NCBI GenBank assembly: GCA_938045435.1
Contig: CALIBA010000143.1
Coordinates: 1-9,716 of the forward strand
Reading direction: 5' to 3'
Origin: an uncultured Selenomonas sp.
GTDB lineage: Bacteria; Bacillota; Negativicutes; Selenomonadales; Selenomonadaceae
DNA length: 9,716 nucleotides
Position numbers and translations under genes: made by a program. Under the pieces are notes generated by a model. It did not search any database. It saw only the letters and a program-made list of their open reading frames with translations, and had not been told where the DNA came from. Numbering within the stretch: position 1 is the stretch's first letter; the number at the start of each line of letters is the position of its first letter. Positions 1-7,180 of the stretch are shown here, piece after piece.

Positions 1-718
1 TCGCCGTCATCGACGCCGTCTTCGTACTTTCTGCAGCGGCGGACTTTGTCGCCTTGACGGATGCCGTTGGAGTTATGCCTGCCGTTTCCTTCGCAGAACT
101 TCTGACCGTTCTCTTTGCCGCCTTCTTTGCAGATTTCTCTGCCTTCTCCCCGGTCTCTTTTGCCGCGGGCTTAGGCGCCTTCTTCGGAGCCGTCTTTTTT
201 GCGGCAGCCGCCGCAGTCTCGTCTTTCTTCGCAGCGGTGCGCGTCCGCGGTGTCTTTTTCACTGCGGTCTTTTCTGTCGTCGCTTTCACTGCTGTGCGTT
301 TCTTCGGTACTGTCTTTTTCGCAGGCGCATGCTTCGGCGCCGCCTTTTCCGCCGCTGCCGCTCCGCGCCTTTCCGCCGCAGATTCTTTTTTTGCCACTGC
401 ATCCGTCGCCGCAGGCAGCTCGCTCACAGGGGTTCCCGCGCCGCTCTGCCGCTTCAAGCGGTAGAATGTCGTGGCAAGCGGCGGTATCGTGAGGACGACA
501 GACTGCTCGCGCCCGTGGAAGGCATAATCCTCGCTGATAATATCTCCCGTATTGAGCACGCCGCTGCCGCCGTATGCCTCCTCATCCGAGTTGAACACCT
601 CGACATAGCTCCCCTTCGTCGGCACGCCGATGCGGTAGCCGTGCCGCACCTCCGGGGTAAAGTTGTGCACGCAGACAATGAAGTCATTGTGATCGTCGGC
701 GCGGCTTTTGCGCCATGA
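1..718 (-). CDS. glgB: 1,4-alpha-glucan (glycogen) branching enzyme, C-terminal fragment with Lys/Ala-rich tail
   Basis: The minus strand is open from about 718 down to position 1 in one frame with no stop. From 718 to 455 it encodes about 88 residues typical of the GlgB C-terminal beta-sandwich domain: FIVCVHNFTPEVRHGYRIGV, then a V-F-N-S-D-E-E-A-Y-G-G-S-G segment, a Y-A-F-H-G-R segment and LTIPPLATTFYRL, the usual GlgB ending. GlgB makes alpha-1,6 branches in cytoplasmic glycogen. The catalytic GH13 barrel, N-terminal to this segment, is absent because homology stops at about 713-720. After the family's normal end, at least 151 more residues (454 to 2) follow, made mostly of Ala (roughly 40), Lys (roughly 30), Thr and Pro, resembling a histone H1 tail. 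The tail keeps the same frame as the GlgB domain, so no frameshift is needed. The stop codon lies outside the window. Family identity is secure; the role of the tail is unknown. Confidence 0.85.
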
Positions 719-3656
719 GCCCATCATCGTTCTTGCAGAGATTGGGGCCGCAGTGCAAAAAGGGCTTAGTGCGGCAGAATTTACACGTTGTTCACTCCTG
801 TTGCGCCTTGGTGATACACTTGCTATGGAGACGCTTCTTGAGCGCGTCACTGCACTTGGTTATGAACATGCGGCAGAAGTCGAACATATGGGGCAGTTTT
901 GTGTACGCGGCGGTATTGTGGACATTTTTCCGATCAATGTACTTTCGCCGATTCGCATGGAGTTTTTCGATACGGAAATTGATTCCATACGCGAGTACGA
1001 TCTTGAGACAAAGCGCTCTATTAGGAATATTGGGACAGTTTCTATTATGCCGCTGCATGCAGAGGACGATGCAGGAGAGGCATGCTTTTTGAGCTATCTT
1101 GGCGCCGATGGCGTCACTGTTTTTGATGAGCCGACGCGTATACTCACGGCGCTGCAGGAAGCGGCACAGGAGGACGCTGTGCGCGCGGCACGCAGTTTTC
1201 GCTGGGAAGAGCTTCTAGAAGCGGGCCTTACGGGACATGAAATCTTTATCAGTCTGATGAGCCGTAAGATCCCTGCATGTACACCCAAACGGCATATTGG
1301 GGTTCAAATGGTTCCCATGACATCATTTCATCGGCAGTTCTCGCTCTTTGAGAGTGAACTGCGCCGCTATCTTGCGCAGCAGACACGTGTTCTTGTCCTT
1401 GCAGGAGGCGGGGAGCGCTCCCATGCGCTGCGTGATATGCTCACCGGATGGAATCTCCCCGTAACTATTTTGCGGCAGGGGGCAGATGGGGCAGAAGGGC
1501 AGATTTCCATCTTGTCAGGTGTACTGCGTTCTGGTTTTGAGCTGCCTGCATCCCATGTCGCCATAATCACAGAGCAGGATATTTTTGGGCGCCACAAGAC
1601 GAAGCTGACACGGCGTATTTCTGCGGGCGAGCGCATTCTTCACTTTCGGGAGATCAGCCCCGGTGATTATGTTGTCCATGTTTCACATGGCATCGGCAAG
1701 TATATCGGTGTTGAGACATTAGAGGTTGCCGGCATTCACCGAGATTATCTGCATATCCAGTATGGGGGAGATGATAAGCTTTTTGTGCCGACGGATCAAG
1801 TATCCTTGTTGCAAAAGTATATCGGCGCGGAGGGGGCTGTGCCCCGTCTGCACCGTATGGGAACAGCAGATTGGGCACGTGCCCGCGCAAAGGCGCAGAA
1901 ATCCGTGGAGGATATTGCGGATCGGCTTTTGGAAATTTATGCCGAGCGCACACTTGTGGAGGGACATGCGTTTACGCCGGATGATGCCAATCAACGCGAA
2001 TTTGAGGAAGCGTTTCCCTATGAGGAAACGGAAGATCAGCTGCGCGCCATTGCGGAGATCAAGCGAGATATGGAGTGCAAAAAACCCATGGATCGCCTGC
2101 TCTGCGGTGATGTGGGCTTTGGCAAAACAGAGGTTGCTGTCCGCGCGGCATTCAAAGCCGCGATGGATGGCTTTCAAGTTGCTGTTCTCGTACCGACAAC
2201 CGTTCTGGCCCAGCAGCATTACCAGACGTTTTTGGCGCGGTTTGCAGACTTTGCACCGACGGTGGATGTCGTCTGCCGTTTCCGTACAGCACGTGAGCAA
2301 GCAGAGACGCTGAAAAATGTGGAGCGCGGGCGTGTGGACATCCTCATCGGGACGCATGCGATTCTCAATCGTGCACGCGTACATTTTCGTAATCTTGGGC
2401 TTCTCATCGTGGATGAGGAGCAGCGTTTTGGCGTGACGCAGAAGGAGCGCATCAAAGAGTTTGCTGCCGGTGTGGATGTGTTGACGCTCTCGGCGACACC
2501 GATCCCGCGTACGCTGCATATGTCGCTTGCAGGCGCACGGGATATGAGTATTATTGAAACGCCCCCTGCAGATCGGCTTCCCGTTCAATCCTATGTTGTC
2601 GAGAGCAGTGATGCAATGATGCGCGGCGCCATTGAGCGTGAGCTTTCACGTGGCGGGCAGATTTATTTTATATATAACCGCGTCGAAAGTATTGACCGTA
2701 TGCGTGCGCATCTGCTTCAACTCGTCCCAGAGGCTCGTATTGCATCGGCGCATGGGCAGATGAATGAAGATGTCTTGGAGCAGGTCATGATGGACTTTTA
2801 CGAAGGACATTATGATATTTTACTCGCGACGAGCATCATCGAAAATGGGATTGATGTTGCAAATGCCAACACAATCATTATCTATGATGCAGATCGGTTT
2901 GGACTGTCACAGCTCTATCAGATGCGTGGGCGTGTGGGGCGTTCTGCGAAGATGGCATTTGCCTATTTTACCTATCGGCGCGACAAGGTGCTCAGTGAGA
3001 CAGCAGAAAAACGCTTGCAGGCGATGAAGGAATTTGCGCAACTGGGCTCAGGGTTTAAGATTGCCATGCGTGATCTCGAGATTAGAGGGGCAGGAAGCCT
3101 TCTCGGTGCGCAGCAGCATGGACATATCGTGGGCGTCGGCTTTGAGATGTATGTGAAACTTCTCGAGGAGGCTGTAGCAAAGCGACGTGGTCAGGCACCT
3201 GCACCTTTGCCGATCGAAACAGTCATCGACCTGCCTGTGGAGGCATATCTCGATGGCGGCTATATCGCCGATGCGATGCACAAGATCGAGATTTATCAAA
3301 AGATTGCTGCTGTGCGCAATAATGAGGATTTGGAGAACGTACTCGATGAGCTTATCGATCGATTTGGTGAGCCAACAAGACCTGTGCGTGCACTGCTGGA
3401 TATTGCACGCATTAAAAACTATGCCCGTCAGCTTGGAGCGCGGGGCCTAAGTGTACAATCCGATGCGCTCCACATTGCCCTTCCGGAGGGGAAAAAGCTG
3501 CCGATTCCGGCACTCATCCAGTTAGATCGCGTTTTTGGGCGGCGCATCGGGCCGCTTCCTGAAGGAGACGGGTATCGCATTCATTTGCTCCCGCGGGAGC
3601 GAAGGGATATACTGGGAACGACGCTTGAGGTTGTGCAGATGGCGAGCGGAGCGTGA
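708..3656 (+). CDS. mfd: transcription-repair coupling factor Mfd, 5'-truncated
   Basis: Mfd is the ATP-driven translocase that pushes stalled RNA polymerase off DNA and recruits UvrA for nucleotide excision repair. Numbering from the TTG at 708 (982 codons): residues about 5-190 match the UvrB-like module (domains D2 and D1b, with GQFCVRGGIVDIFP at 62-75). Residues about 315-385 are the CarD-like RNA polymerase interaction domain (YVVHVSHGIGKY). The RecG-like helicase core has Walker A GDVGFGKTE at 467-475, DEEQ at 569-572, SATPIPRTL at 595-603 and QMRGRVGRS at 738-746. The TRG motif DLEIRGAGSLLG is at 789-800 and the C-terminal D7 domain follows. The family usually has about 1,150 residues; about the first 100 (domain D1a) are missing. 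Position 708 is only the first possible start after a TGA at 690 and has no ribosome binding site, so the true start is lost at the junction. The next gene begins 4 nt after the stop. Confidence 0.95.
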   Translation: MRHEPIIVLAEIGAAVQKGLSAAEFTRCSLLLRLGDTLAMETLLERVTALGYEHAAEVEHMGQFCVRGGIVDIFPINVLSPIRMEFFDTEIDSIREYDLETKRSIRNIGTVSIMPLHAEDDAGEACFLSYLGADGVTVFDEPTRILTALQEAAQEDAVRAARSFRWEELLEAGLTGHEIFISLMSRKIPACTPKRHIGVQMVPMTSFHRQFSLFESELRRYLAQQTRVLVLAGGGERSHALRDMLTGWNLPVTILRQGADGAEGQISILSGVLRSGFELPASHVAIITEQDIFGRHKTKLTRRISAGERILHFREISPGDYVVHVSHGIGKYIGVETLEVAGIHRDYLHIQYGGDDKLFVPTDQVSLLQKYIGAEGAVPRLHRMGTADWARARAKAQKSVEDIADRLLEIYAERTLVEGHAFTPDDANQREFEEAFPYEETEDQLRAIAEIKRDMECKKPMDRLLCGDVGFGKTEVAVRAAFKAAMDGFQVAVLVPTTVLAQQHYQTFLARFADFAPTVDVVCRFRTAREQAETLKNVERGRVDILIGTHAILNRARVHFRNLGLLIVDEEQRFGVTQKERIKEFAAGVDVLTLSATPIPRTLHMSLAGARDMSIIETPPADRLPVQSYVVESSDAMMRGAIERELSRGGQIYFIYNRVESIDRMRAHLLQLVPEARIASAHGQMNEDVLEQVMMDFYEGHYDILLATSIIENGIDVANANTIIIYDADRFGLSQLYQMRGRVGRSAKMAFAYFTYRRDKVLSETAEKRLQAMKEFAQLGSGFKIAMRDLEIRGAGSLLGAQQHGHIVGVGFEMYVKLLEEAVAKRRGQAPAPLPIETVIDLPVEAYLDGGYIADAMHKIEIYQKIAAVRNNEDLENVLDELIDRFGEPTRPVRALLDIARIKNYARQLGARGLSVQSDALHIALPEGKKLPIPALIQLDRVFGRRIGPLPEGDGYRIHLLPRERRDILGTTLEVVQMASGA
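711..722. other. breakpoint joining truncated glgB (-) to truncated mfd (+)
   Basis: GlgB similarity on the minus strand and Mfd similarity on the plus strand both begin here, facing away from each other, and each lacks its N-terminal coding region. A normal head-to-head gene pair would leave room for two 5' ends and promoters; here there is none. In many Firmicutes mfd follows pth, not glgB. The left side also looks richer in G+C in its codon choices. A chimeric contig join, an inversion or a deletion would all produce this; the sequence alone cannot decide between them. No transposase, terminal repeat or integrase gene is visible nearby. Confidence 0.75.
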
Positions 3657-3660
3657 GAAG

Positions 3661-4350
3661 ATGAAAGAGCATAAGCTGACCGTTGCAGGGCTTGGCCCCG
3701 GCACAGCTGGCCTCATTACACGGGAAACATGGGCGTGCATCCATGCGGCAGAACACATCCGGCTGCGTACGCGGATTCATCCGACGGTTTCTGCACTCGA
3801 TGCGGCACATATTTCCTATGGGAGCTATGATACATTTTATGAGACGGCGGATGATTTTCAAGATCTTTACGAGCGCATTGCAAGTGATCTGATAAGAAGG
3901 GTACAGCAGGGGGAAAATATCCTCTATCTAGTTCCTGGGAGCCCCTTTGTCGCAGAGCGTACAGTGCAGCTTTTACGTGAGAAGGCAGCAGGGGATCGTA
4001 TTGCACTTAGGGTTCTGCCAGCGATGAGCTTTTTAGAGCCGCTTTTTGCAGCGCTTGAGATCGACCCTGTACGCGGGCTGACCATCGTCGATGCGATGGA
4101 TGAGGAAGGTCTTTCTGTGCCTTTGCAGCAGGATATGGTTGTCACACAGATATATGTGCGAGAGATTGCTTCCCGTGTTAAGCTTTCCCTAATGAAACAT
4201 CTGTCCGATATGCATGAGGTGGTCTATTTGCACCATCTCGCACTTCCTGACGAATCCATTCGCCGCATTCCGCTTTTTGAGATGGACAGGCAGCATGACA
4301 TTGACCATCTCACAACGCTTTTCGTTCCTAATACAAGGAATTTTATATGA
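3661..4350 (+). CDS. YabN-like SAM-dependent methylase-fold protein lacking the MazG domain
   Basis: The 229-residue product matches the N-terminal half of YabN/MazG-family proteins, a tetrapyrrole (corrin/porphyrin) methylase fold expected to bind S-adenosylmethionine. Visible motifs are AGLGPGTAGL at 9-18, FYETADDFQDLYERIA at 59-74, YLVPGSPFVAERTV at 89-102, PAMSFLEPLF at 120-129 and the domain end IDHLTTLFVP at 214-223. In YabN of Bacillus and many relatives (about 490 residues) a MazG nucleoside triphosphate pyrophosphohydrolase domain follows; here the protein stops six residues after LFVP and no MazG motif appears before HU. The ATG at 3661 is chosen because the glycine motif sits right behind it, GGAG lies 9 nt upstream, and the farther in-frame start overlaps mfd. 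It is probably cotranscribed with mfd. The methylation substrate of YabN-type domains is not established, so no function beyond the fold is claimed. Confidence 0.85.
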   Translation: MKEHKLTVAGLGPGTAGLITRETWACIHAAEHIRLRTRIHPTVSALDAAHISYGSYDTFYETADDFQDLYERIASDLIRRVQQGENILYLVPGSPFVAERTVQLLREKAAGDRIALRVLPAMSFLEPLFAALEIDPVRGLTIVDAMDEEGLSVPLQQDMVVTQIYVREIASRVKLSLMKHLSDMHEVVYLHHLALPDESIRRIPLFEMDRQHDIDHLTTLFVPNTRNFI

Positions 4351-4370
4351 AAATGATCGGAAAAACGCTG

Positions 4371-4397
4371 TATTTTTGAATAAAAATAGTTTTTTTT
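4371..4397 (+). terminator. possible weak A/T hairpin terminator after mfd-yabN
   Basis: TATTTTT (4371-4377) can pair with AAAAATA (4382-4388) around a GAAT loop, followed by a run of eight T residues at 4390-4397. The stem has no G-C pair, so it would be a weak terminator, but its position between the methylase gene and the HU promoter fits transcript ending. Confidence 0.4.
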
Positions 4398-4407
4398 ATC
4401 TTTCCCC

Positions 4408-4436
4408 TTGATTTTTCTAGGTAATTCTGCTAAATT
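4408..4436 (+). promoter_or_regulatory. sigma-A type promoter of the HU gene
   Basis: TTGATT (-35, 4408-4413) is separated by 17 nt from TAAATT (-10, 4431-4436). Transcription would start at about 4443, giving a leader of roughly 65 nt before the HU start at 4510. The leader contains a short inverted repeat, GCGAC (4450-4454) and GTCGC (4463-4467), with an 8-nt loop, and ends in a very strong Shine-Dalgarno sequence, AAGGAGG (4495-4501). Confidence 0.65.
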
Positions 4437-4509
4437 CTCTCATGACGGAGCGACGGTAAGAGGTCGCAAGGAAGAAGTATAGGCAACAATCTAAAAGGAG
4501 GATGCTACT

Positions 4510-4782
4510 TTGAACAAGCAAGAATTGGTCGCAAACGTAGCAGAACAGGCGAATCTGACGAAGAAGGATGCAGAAAAGGCGGTTCATGCCGTTTTTGAGA
4601 CGATTAAGGATGCTCTTTCTAAAGATGATCGGGTCCAGCTGATTGGTTTCGGCACATTCGAGGTGAAAACGCGTCAAGCTCGTAAAGGGCGCAATCCCCA
4701 AACAGGTCAGGAGATCAAGATTCCGGCCTCTAAGACGCCTGTGTTCAAGGCGGGCAAGGCTCTGAAGGATTCTGTAAACTGA
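4510..4782 (+). CDS. hup: HU family DNA-binding protein
   Basis: The 90-residue product is a full-length HU-type nucleoid protein, which binds DNA as a dimer without strong sequence specificity and bends it. It starts MNKQELVANVAEQANLTKKD (helical dimerisation region), has GFGTFEV at about residues 46-52, the beta-arm region ARKGRNPQTGQEIKIPA at about 57-73, and ends with the C-terminal helix FKAGKALKDSVN. The start is a TTG codon, supported by AAGGAGG 8 nt upstream and by HU similarity from the first residue. It stands alone, with its own promoter (4408-4436) and a strong terminator (4801-4829). Strong translation signals fit an abundant protein. HU and IHF share this fold; the absence of family features typical of IHF makes HU the better call. 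Confidence 0.97.
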   Translation: MNKQELVANVAEQANLTKKDAEKAVHAVFETIKDALSKDDRVQLIGFGTFEVKTRQARKGRNPQTGQEIKIPASKTPVFKAGKALKDSVN

Positions 4783-4800
4783 GCCGTAAACGGCTGTCGA

Positions 4801-4829
4801 CTGGATTCCCGCGCGGGGTCCAGTTTTTT
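4801..4829 (+). terminator. intrinsic terminator of the HU gene
   Basis: CTGGATTCC (4801-4809) pairs with GGGGTCCAG (4815-4823), including two G-U pairs, around a 5-nt loop (4810-4814), and is followed by six T residues (4824-4829). It lies 18 nt after the HU stop. A smaller inverted repeat, GCCGTAAACGGC, sits just before it at 4783-4794. Confidence 0.8.
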
Positions 4830-4835
4830 CATATC

Positions 4836-4844
4836 TGTTATGAT
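4836..4844 (+). promoter_or_regulatory. possible extended -10 promoter of the dehydrogenase gene
   Basis: TG (4836-4837), one base, then TATGAT (4839-4844) forms an extended -10 element just after the HU terminator. No good -35 hexamer is present at 17 nt. Transcription from it would begin about 10 nt before the ATG at 4861, leaving a very short leader. Confidence 0.4.
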
Positions 4845-4860
4845 GTAATGTGGTTGGTGT

Positions 4861-5637
4861 ATGAAAAAGATGATGTTTGCGCCGGATATATTTGCCGGGA
4901 AAACGGCGCTCATATCCGGTGGAACCTCTGGGATCGGTCTTGCTGTTGCCGAGATCTTAGTTGCTGGCGGTGGCAATGCAGTGTTGATGGGGCGTGATGA
5001 AAGACGTGGATTAGATGCACTGCACATGCTGAAAGAGCCAACCCACACACGCTTTATAGCGGGGGATGTCAGGCAGCGTGTGCAGTGCCGCTTTGTTGTG
5101 GAAGAAGCAGTACGTATCTTTGGTGCGCTTGATATTCTCATCAATGCAGCGGGCATTTATGCAGAAGGGGCAATCGAGGACCTTTCAGAGGATATGCTCC
5201 AAGATATTTTTTTCACCAATGTCCACGGCGTTTTTTATTTGACCCAGGAGGCACTTCCCTATTTGAGGCAGACGCGGGGCAATATCGTGCAGGTGGCTTC
5301 AGATGCGGGGCTTCACGGAAACTACTTCTGTGCGGCATATGCGGCGACGAAGGGAGCAGTCATTGCGATGACGCGTTCTTTGGCACTGGAGGTGGCACGT
5401 GATGGTGTGCGTGTCAATGCAGCAGCGCCTGCTGATATACTAACGCCGCTCACGCAGCGACAACTCGATCCGCAGCGTTCTCGTGTGCAGCAGCTGCATG
5501 AAATGGGGCAGATCTATCCGATGGGCCGCATCGGAACATCAGAGGAGGCCGCTGCTGTTATCGCGTTCCTTGCATCACCCATGGCATCATGGGTGACGGG
5601 GAGTGTCTATGCGGTAGACGGTGGATTGATGGCATGA
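4861..5637 (+). CDS. short-chain dehydrogenase/reductase (SDR) family oxidoreductase
   Basis: The 258-residue product is a classical SDR, an NAD(P)-dependent oxidoreductase with a Rossmann fold. The cofactor-binding glycine motif is SGGTSGIG at 19-26 (Ser in place of the usual leading Thr), with D69-V70 and NAAG at 95-98. The catalytic residues are N120, S147, Y160 and K164 in the normal spacing (Ser, 12 residues, Tyr, 3 residues, Lys). The C-terminal end VTGSVYAVDGGLMA is the standard SDR ending. It resembles FabG-like and glucose-dehydrogenase-like members, but sequence alone does not give the substrate. The start at 4861 has only a weak GGTTGG upstream; M4 or M5 (4870, 4873) are alternatives. 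It stands between the HU terminator and the promoter at 5676, so it is probably monocistronic, and its neighbours give no clue to a pathway. Confidence 0.92.
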   Translation: MKKMMFAPDIFAGKTALISGGTSGIGLAVAEILVAGGGNAVLMGRDERRGLDALHMLKEPTHTRFIAGDVRQRVQCRFVVEEAVRIFGALDILINAAGIYAEGAIEDLSEDMLQDIFFTNVHGVFYLTQEALPYLRQTRGNIVQVASDAGLHGNYFCAAYAATKGAVIAMTRSLALEVARDGVRVNAAAPADILTPLTQRQLDPQRSRVQQLHEMGQIYPMGRIGTSEEAAAVIAFLASPMASWVTGSVYAVDGGLMA

Positions 5638-5675
5638 GGCTGTGCGGCTTCGCTGCTGCGATATGTTTGCCGTAT

Positions 5676-5704
5676 TTGTTCGTTTCTTGAAGTTGTGATA
5701 CAAT
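5676..5704 (+). promoter_or_regulatory. sigma-A type promoter of the glycosyltransferase-divIC pair
   Basis: TTGTTC (-35, 5676-5681), a 17-nt spacer and TACAAT (-10, 5699-5704), with TG one base before the -10 (5696-5697, extended -10). The expected transcription start is about 20 nt before the ATG at 5732, leaving space for the Shine-Dalgarno AGGAGGTG. Confidence 0.65.
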
Positions 5705-5731
5705 ACACCTATCATGTGGAGGAGGTGCCCG

Positions 5732-6898
5732 ATGGAGTGCGCGCGCATCTTGATCTTAACAGCGTCCATCGGTGCAGGACATGCGCGGGCCGCGGAGGCG
5801 ATTCACGCTGCGCTTTATCGGCTCAGTATGGATCAGCATACGGCAATGCAGATCTCTACAGTGGATTTTATGGCGCGGGATGTCTCTTTCATCCACTATC
5901 TGATGAAGCGAATCTACCTTATGATGCTCCGCTTTGTCCCGAATCTCTATGATGTGTTTTTTCGTCTTGCCGGACGTGCGGGAAGCGGAGGCATGATCCG
6001 TGGGGCATTTTCTCATGTCATGGTACGTACGATGGGGAGGATTGTACGTGACTACCGCCCCGACCTCATCATAGCGACACATCCCTTCCCAGAGGGGGCA
6101 GCGGCATTGTGGCGCAGAAAACATGGTGACACATTCCAACTCTCTGCCCTTCTCACAGATTATTCTCTGCATCAGATTTGGCTCTCGCGCGGTGTGGATG
6201 CTTATTTCGTTGCAACGGAGCAGATGAAGGAACAAATGGCAGCATTTGGATTTAACTGCGAAAGGGTATATGCGACAGGCATTCCCATCACATTGCCTGC
6301 TGCATGTACGATGTCCCGTGATGCAGCGCGGCGCAGAATTGGTTTGCCGGAGCATTTGCCCACTCTGCTTTTAATGGGGGGCGGGCTTGGACTGGGGGGT
6401 ATTGAGCAGACACTTGCCGCACTGGAAACGATAAACACACGGCTCGCTATTCTTGTTGTCGCAGGGTATAATGCGGCGCTCTTAGAAGCAGCACAATATA
6501 TGTCAGAAACTTCACATCATTCCATTCGCGTATGGGGGTATACGACGGAGGTGGATGTCTTGATGTATGCGTCGGATATTCTCATCACAAAGCCAGGCGC
6601 ACTCACGATCAGCGAAGCGTTTGCTGCAGGGCTTCCGCTGCTCCTGCATGATCCAATCCCGGGACCGGAGACTGAAAATGCCGTCTATGCGACACGGTGC
6701 GGTGCGGCGATCTGGCTGCACCCCGGCGAAAAGCTGGCACCTGCGGTGGAAGAAATCCTTGCGCATCGCCTTGAGCGTATGCGCATTGCTGCACGCTCCT
6801 GTGCAAGAGTGGATGCTGCGGAGCGGATTGCGGAAATACTTGCTATGCAGATTGCAGGAAAGAGAGGTGACGCCAATGTCACGGCGGAGACGCTCTAG
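5732..6898 (+). CDS. MGDG synthase/UgtP-like glycosyltransferase (GT28 family)
   Basis: The 388-residue product resembles the monogalactosyldiacylglycerol synthase/UgtP family, GT-B enzymes at the cytoplasmic membrane face that move a sugar from a nucleotide sugar to diacylglycerol; MurG is a more distant relative. The N-terminal acceptor domain opens with ILILTASIGAGHARAAEAI (6-24), the family's glycine/His signature, and continues with LIIATHPFPEGA at 112-123 and LLTDYSLHQIW at 140-150. The C-terminal donor domain has LLMGGGLGLGG at 213-223, the signature ITKPGALTISEAFAAGLPLL at 285-304, and PGPETENA at 310-317 (the family usually has PGQE-x-x-N). The ATG at 5732 is chosen over an in-frame ATG at 5714 because an AGGAGGTG Shine-Dalgarno sequence (5719-5726) lies between them and similarity starts right after 5732. 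The sugar and lipid specificity cannot be read from sequence. The 3' end overlaps the next gene by 23 nt. Confidence 0.9.
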   Translation: MECARILILTASIGAGHARAAEAIHAALYRLSMDQHTAMQISTVDFMARDVSFIHYLMKRIYLMMLRFVPNLYDVFFRLAGRAGSGGMIRGAFSHVMVRTMGRIVRDYRPDLIIATHPFPEGAAALWRRKHGDTFQLSALLTDYSLHQIWLSRGVDAYFVATEQMKEQMAAFGFNCERVYATGIPITLPAACTMSRDAARRRIGLPEHLPTLLLMGGGLGLGGIEQTLAALETINTRLAILVVAGYNAALLEAAQYMSETSHHSIRVWGYTTEVDVLMYASDILITKPGALTISEAFAAGLPLLLHDPIPGPETENAVYATRCGAAIWLHPGEKLAPAVEEILAHRLERMRIAARSCARVDAAERIAEILAMQIAGKRGDANVTAETL

Positions 6899-7175
6899 AA
6901 GACCGCGTTGGTTTATTATTACAATGCTTATCATACTGGTTTATTTCGGCTCTATTATTATATCGCAGGGACTTTATTTGTCTCATGTCTCAGAGGATCA
7001 GCGTCTTGCAAATGAGCGCCTTGCAGCGGCCAAGGCAGAGAATGATCGTCTGCGTACAGAAAAACAGCATCTTGGAGAGCTCCCCTATATCGAGAAAATC
7101 GCACGCGAAGAACTTGGCATGACTGGCGCGGGGGAACTTCCCTATGCGCCGGGAAAACGGTCTGCTGCACACTGA
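6876..7175 (+). CDS. DivIC/FtsB-type septum formation initiator protein
   Basis: The 99-residue product has the layout of the septum formation initiator family: a very basic N-terminus (MSRRRRSRRPRW, cytoplasmic), one membrane segment at about residues 13-31, then a coiled coil at about 38-68 (A-N-E-R-L-A-A-A-K-A-E-N-D-R-L-R) outside the membrane, and the family's closing block LPYIEKIAREELGM at 69-82. FtsB and DivIC form a complex with FtsL and DivIB/FtsQ at the division site and help switch on septal peptidoglycan synthesis. The ATG at 6876 has GAGAGGTGA 5 nt upstream and overlaps the glycosyltransferase gene by 23 nt, so the two are probably translated together. The name divIC fits its place ahead of the S1-domain gene and tilS in Firmicutes, but FtsB or FtsL-like names cannot be excluded. 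Confidence 0.88.
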   Translation: MSRRRRSRRPRWFIITMLIILVYFGSIIISQGLYLSHVSEDQRLANERLAAAKAENDRLRTEKQHLGELPYIEKIAREELGMTGAGELPYAPGKRSAAH

Positions 7176-7180
7176 TTTCC

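Noticed and set aside
54..464. Plus-strand 136-codon ORF rich in Ala and Phe, resembling a membrane protein
   Set aside because: It is the antisense image of the Lys/Ala-rich GlgB tail (Lys codons read backwards give Phe/Leu). The minus-strand frame continues directly from a recognisable GlgB domain.
1719..2588. Minus-strand 289-codon ORF opposite mfd
   Set aside because: It lies wholly over the Mfd RNA polymerase interaction domain and helicase core, shows no family motif and is rich in Cys, His and Arg, as antisense frames of this gene are.
3535..3660. Longer start for the methylase-fold protein inside mfd
   Set aside because: It would overlap mfd by over 100 nt and add 42 residues before the glycine motif that normally lies near the N-terminus; the ATG at 3661 has GGAG at suitable spacing.
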